Source: Tanypteryx hageni (taxonomy: Eukaryota; Arthropoda; Insecta; Odonata; Petaluridae). Taken from it: 64,000 nt of DNA. Below the pieces are notes generated by a model. The model was not told the DNA's origin. It did not search any database and was given only the letters and a program-made list of their open reading frames with translations. Of the stretch, positions 59,321 through 64,000 are shown one piece after another. The position numbers and the translations under genes were made by a program. The first letter of the stretch is position 1. The number at the start of each line of letters is the position of its first letter. The stretch is from contig CM054113.1 in assembly GCA_028673005.1 (NCBI GenBank), positions 43,962,117 through 44,026,116 of the forward strand, given 5' to 3'.

Positions 59321-62300
59321 GGAGCGTCGTGAAACCTGATTAAAATAAGGAAATGGATTTCCAAGCATGGAGCACTTAAGAGAACGTGAAAACTCGATTT
59401 GCTCCTCCATTTCGTCTATATTAAAGACAAATTCCACTTTTCTTCCTCGCCCTATCTCGCGTCGCTCTTTTTGTCGAAGCGAGAAGAGAGAAGACATTGC
59501 GGGAGGGAACGGCAGGAAGAGATAGAAATGACTCCGTTCCGAGAGATACGAACCATTCACGCTTCCTCCCTTTGCCCCGCATACGGATTCGCGCGTTAAT
59601 TATTATTTAAACCATACATTAATAAGTGAAGCTCTGTCAAAGAATGAATATGTGATATTTGCAGTCGCCACAAGTAATGAGATAACTAGGTTAACCACTT
59701 TATCCTCCAAGACACATGATGCTGAGCAAAATGGAAGAAATATCCTGCAAATCGCAATCAATTTCAACGAAAACTCTCAAGTAGGTAGTTGTTTTTTCAT
59801 TTATTTCTGAATAGACTTATATATGTAATTATTAACATCTCGAAATAAATCTAGCTAGAAGAAAAGAGAGTTTACAAAATTAAGTAGATAAATTTAGTCC
59901 TCAAAACTATTTCAGTCGTTTAAGAATTCATAATACCTGCAATATAACGTAAAAATTATTTTCGTTGACTTTCTTCCAATAACATTTACACTTATCCGTC
60001 GAAACACAGGACGAGCTTTTAATGACACCTCCCATGAAATGAAGCACAAAATTTCAGGGGTAGATTTTCGCGGGTTCATGACAGGCATACGCGGCTACCG
60101 TAAGGATCACGGGGCTCAGGAAGTCCCCACTGCAGATCACCCTGCCAATATATCTCTTACTTCTCCCACACTTGGTCGCTAAATACGGAAATCAAAGTAG
60201 ATATTAGGAAATTCATAACATACAGTAAGCATTTACGAAATTTTTCTTGAATTCTTTGTCTTAAAGAGACCCACTTGTTACGGAAAAGGCTGAAAAATGT
60301 CCGCATATAAACTATTCCATCTCTCAATCCCTGTATGCATAAACGAAAACTTTCCGCAATTTTTCTTCTGGAGAGACAGAGAACGATGAATTGAATGTCT
60401 TTATTGGGGCGATATTGAGATTAAGTCAGTCTCCTCTTCCACCCGACTCCATATGGGATTACGGAGAGAAAGATGGAGAGAGAGCAAGATGGGGAGAGAG
60501 AGAAAGATGGGGAGAGAGAGAAAGATGGGAGAGAGAGAGAAAGATGGGAGGGAGAGAAAGATGGGGAGAGAGAGAGAAAGATGGGGAGAGAGAGAAAGAT
60601 GGAGAGAGAGAAAGATGGAGAGAGAAAGGTGGAGAGAGAAAGATGGAGAGAGAAAGATGAAGAGAAAGATGGAGAGAGAAAGATGGAGAGAGAAAGATGA
60701 AGAGAAAGATGGAGAGAGAAATATGGAGAGAGAACGGTGGAAAAAGAGAAAGATGGGGAGAGAGAAGATGGGGAGAGAGAAAGATGAGGAAAGAGAGAAA
60801 GGGAAAGAGAGAAAGGGAGAGAGAGAGAGAAAGATGGAGAGAGAGAGAGAAAGATGGAGAGAAAGAGAAAGATGGAGAGCGCAGGACGATTCTGCCGAAA
60901 ATCTGTCTGGGAAGCGCTGATGGGAGAGGTAATAAAGACGCGAGTTTGGCAACGTGAGGAATCGTCCCCTTGGGCGATACGGAAGGACGGAGCCTACTTC
61001 TCAATGTCACTCTAGGCGGACGAGGGAAAAGAGGAAAAACCGAGGAAAAGCGGAGGGAATGGAACCTTCTTATGGCGGAAGGCTTAACGGGATTCGGACG
61101 GAGGAACGAGAGTAAGGGAAAAAACGCTTCCACGCCCCTTCCGAAAACGAGAGACCTCGAAATATGCGCGTTATCTCTCAGGAGAAACATCCAGAGATCA
61201 GAAAGGGAAAGATTGAAAAGATGGCTCCGGATGAATCACTGCTGTGCCATCTCAGGTCTGACGCGCGCACTAAATACTGAAACTTCCGCTTCTACGCGAA
61301 AACGCCAAGTTCATTATTTAACTTACGGAATAACTCTGTAGTTTGCAAAAATATTGAAATGCATCCATAGGTTGAATTCTGGATGTTTTTTCAATATCCA
61401 CAAATATAGATAGAGCATTGAATTCAGCAAATGCTAGTACTTATAAATTATAAAAATGACTAAACTCAAAGATTTTTTAAAATCTGGTCACGTAAAGTGA
61501 AAATTGGGCGAAACACCATAAATGCTGTTCAATAAATCTGCCTCTTCGCGCATTCATTAAAATTTTTACGTCACCATTTCAGTTGAAAATATTAAAACGA
61601 ATGAATCTTCATTGGATTACAGCATTGCTGAAATTGACTGATTTTTGCGAGTTTCTTAAGTCATAGAATGGGATCATATACTCGGAAGACAATGGCGCAT
61701 AAAGCTAAAATGATTATCATAATTTGAAAATGCGCGAAAAAGAAGAAGGAACGGAGGAAGAAGAACGTTTTCCTATCCACAAATCTCTTTAAAACATTTA
61801 ACATACTATCCATACGGGGTAAGGAGTCGTCAAAACGCACGCATTCTTAATGCAGGAGAACATCAGCCGCGTGTCCTTACAAGACAATGCCAGAGAAAAA
61901 GAAAGGCGAAACGAAACGGTGGTTACGTGTCGCCAAACACGTTAGAGATGACACAAGACGACGAGGAAATACGAAAGATTGATTTGGCCTTACATACTTG
62001 GAGGTCATTCCTGCCAAAGTAAAGGAAGTCTCGAATTAATGAAATGGGAAGCATATTTGATTCAATTTCGCAGTTTTCTTTTTGCAAAACTCCCGTCCCT
62101 CATTTAGGCAATTTCTTCTCCACTTGATCTATCTGTTTAACTAAAGCGTTGTTGTTTCGCCAGTGTCTATTTTAACCAACTAGAGAGGACTTTCATAAAA
62201 CAACAATCAATAAACGCGGTTTGAGTATCATACCTTGATCGTTCACATTAATTCCGACCTAAAGAAATGAAAATTAAATTTTATAGGATAAGCCGCACTT

Positions 62301-62488
62301 GTATCACGTGCATCTCAAGTTGCGAAAATACTTGGACGCCATACGTCGACATTATGCCACCCGGACTAAAAATATCAGACCATCTTTTGCGTGTGAATGA
62401 CTTAACTGTGGCCTTGAGGTAAAGAAGTCCAACTTACACTGATAACATGACTGTAACGATTTGTAAACACCCATTTCGTACATAAATG
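59321..62488. other. upstream SMG6 intron, middle part
   Basis: Contains the polypurine minisatellite (60456-60890). I see no exon of SMG6 or any other gene on either strand. Confidence 0.45.
60456..60890. repeat. polypurine minisatellite (AGATGG(A/G)GAGAGA-type units)
   Basis: About 430 bp, almost all purine on the plus strand. It is built from 14-18-bp units such as AGATGGAGAGAGAA and AGATGGGGAGAGAGAGAA with unit-length variation. Long open frames on both strands (Glu/Arg-rich or Leu/Ser-rich) are artefacts of the repeat. Confidence 0.9.
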
Positions 62489-63372
62489 CAGTTGACTCTC
62501 GTTATACGCGGGGATTGCCGCGTATATCGAATCCGCGCAAAACAAGAGCTTATAACATAAGCTGGTAACGATAGGGGTTGCGTCCCGAACGCGCAACATT
62601 TCAACCTTGCGAGATTAAATTAATCATTAATACACCTACTTTTCAAACATATTGAGACGCAAGAGCAGTAACTGATTACACAAAACATTAAAAAATAAAA
62701 ATAGCACGGCAAATTCAAAATTAATAAATTTTAACTATGGATGGGGCCGGATCTTACTTAAGGTGGCTGGCTGACTCTCACAGGAATCGCGAATGATATC
62801 AATCGCCATCTTGATAATAAACTGGCGCAGGGTTCCCTAATGTTGAGCTTATCATCACGTTCCCTGATAAGCCCGGAGGAGGTTCGGTGCAGGTAATAGG
62901 CTTTAAAAGTTTCTATAACCCCTTGATCCATTCAATGGAGGAGCGAAGTGGTGTTGGGAAGGAGGAACAACACTTGTATATTTTCAATGAGATCAGCAAC
63001 ATTTGGTGGGTGACCAGGAGCATTACTCAGTCAGAACAACGAGAATTTTGAAGGGAATCTTCTCCTATTCACAATAGGCCTTCAATCCCTCTTGCAGCTC
63101 CCTTGAAAAATATTCACTGACAACCGTGGACGTTATGCAGCCCTTCTCATTCGTCCTCCAAACAACAGCCAATCTTGTAACGTAACCCTTCAGTGACCGC
63201 GGATGTTCTGAGTGATACACCACTGAGACCTTAATTTGTAGTCACTGGGTATGCGCGGAAGCTTCCACGGTGGCCGCGGACTGGGATAATGATGCTTCTC
63301 ATGATACTGAAATAAAACCGCGGATATGCGAAAACGCGGATAAGGACAGCGCGTATAACGAGATTCATACTG
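62489..63372 (-). mobile_element. pogo/Tigger-type DNA transposon, decayed
   Basis: The terminal inverted repeats share TCTCGTTATACGCG after CAGT (left CAGTTGACTCTCG, right, inverted, CAGTATGAATCTCG), with CG-rich subterminal sequence of the kind seen in Tigger elements. The flanking dinucleotides are TG on the left and TA on the right, so one side of the expected TA duplication has mutated. The minus strand between about 63180 and 62780 keeps broken pieces of a DDE transposase. These resemble KEKGLPFKILL (here EKIPFKILVV), the PPNTTSLIQPMDQG region (here APPLNGSRG), and then TFKAYYLHRTSSGLIRERDD. Stops and frame changes interrupt it throughout. Confidence 0.8.
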
Positions 63373-63769
63373 TAATGCTCTTTTATTCTTATCCGCTACC
63401 GTCCAAATATAATATTGCAAAAAATTTTCCCAGAGCTTCCATCTGCTTTGCAATAAACAACGCCGCATTTTCAACCCATTAACCAATTCCCAGAAACATT
63501 CCATTCCTCGAGACGACTTAATCCACAGAACATAGGGGAGGGGGTGGGGGGGAGAAAAATTTCGAGACAAGTTTATCAAAATCTCCCCTAAAAACTAAGT
63601 CAAAATAAACCGTTCGTCCGCGATACGTTTGGGCGTAGGAGCTGCTTCTCCACCAAATTAGGAACCATAGCAAAACATCCACCACGTATTTATTAGGAGC
63701 AAAATAAGCCTTGCGAAAGGGAAGAGAGAGAGAGCTCTCGTTATATATTTTTTCTGCCACGGAAGGGCA

Positions 63770-64000
63770 TCAAACATGGAGGCGCGTTGTCGAGGGGACG
63801 GAAGATGAGAGATGAGAGGCGGAGGAGGCGAGGGAGGCCGGATGACGGCGCAAATTCCTAAAAGAAGAAGAACGCCTCTCTCTCTTGTGGAACATCATGG
63901 CGCCATTCTTCGCATCCGAACACGCCCGCGACGGGACGAGAACGACCGATGGAGCGCCATACCGTTATTTGCGCGACTGATATATTGCGAGGGAAAAAGT
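63770..64000. promoter_or_regulatory. CpG-rich segment at right edge, possible promoter
   Basis: Dense CpG and purine-rich DNA (63775-63850), followed by CATCATGGCGCCATTC and further CpG-rich sequence to the window end. A promoter or GC-rich exon may continue beyond the edge. Nothing in frame is recognisable. Confidence 0.25.

Noticed and set aside
60401..61190. Long open frames (up to 243 codons, minus strand) of Leu/Ser/Phe
   Set aside because: They follow the purine minisatellite in every phase; the composition is that of the repeat and no domain is present.
1..64000. CRISPR arrays, bacterial operons, integrons or phage
   Set aside because: No regularly spaced repeats with unique spacers, no Shine-Dalgarno-led gene runs; the content is clearly eukaryotic.

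Overview
The window is eukaryotic. Coding exons are short and split by GT-AG introns, reading frames elsewhere are short and decayed, tRNA-derived SINEs and cut-and-paste transposons are common, and long (TC/GA)n, (TA)n and (TG)n tracts recur. The background is AT-rich with scattered GC-rich purine/pyrimidine islands. This fits a large arthropod genome, most likely an insect. I cannot name the species from sequence alone. There is no operon structure, bacterial-type gene or CRISPR array.

The only gene I can support is the 3' end of a SMG6/EST1A-like gene (nonsense-mediated decay endonuclease) on the minus strand. Three exons (57091-56865, 55337-55196 and 54964-54732) encode most of the C-terminal PIN nuclease domain and the stop codon. 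Intron phases agree at both junctions. Upstream exons must lie beyond the right edge. A polyadenylation signal lies about 160 bp past the stop, and the AT-rich DNA from about 52 to 54.5 kb may be a longer 3' UTR. A tRNA-Glu(TTC)-like gene with a Pol III terminator lies at 5810-5881, with two suspicious bases in its T arm.

Mobile elements explain much of the rest. (i) A hAT transposon at 22334-24594 has an exact 8-bp target duplication and a broken, C-terminally truncated transposase. (ii) hAT-type miniature elements lie at 56148-56757 (exact 8-bp duplication, inside a SMG6 intron, split by a later SINE with a 13-bp duplication), 41821-42241 and probably 39730-40076. (iii) Two pogo/Tigger-type elements lie at 6901-7193 (miniature) and 62489-63372 (with transposase remnants). 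(iv) A tRNA-derived SINE family has copies at 8141-8340, 17744-17900 and 34795-34916, plus fragments. (v) An unassigned ~805-bp repeat family has copies at 20860-21330, 42313-43117 and 49157-49961. Each copy begins with a hairpin and carries a Pol III B-box-like motif.

The rest holds no gene I can defend. GC-rich islands that switch between polypurine and polypyrimidine on one strand recur near 2, 4.5, 12, 33.5, 41, 44, 48.5 and 60.5 kb. Some carry Pho/YY1-like and GAGA-type motifs, and they may be regulatory or simply expanded simple repeats. Curiosities include a 70-nt hairpin at 28211-28280 carrying hammerhead-like core strings, and two tandem duplications at 58.7-59.3 kb.
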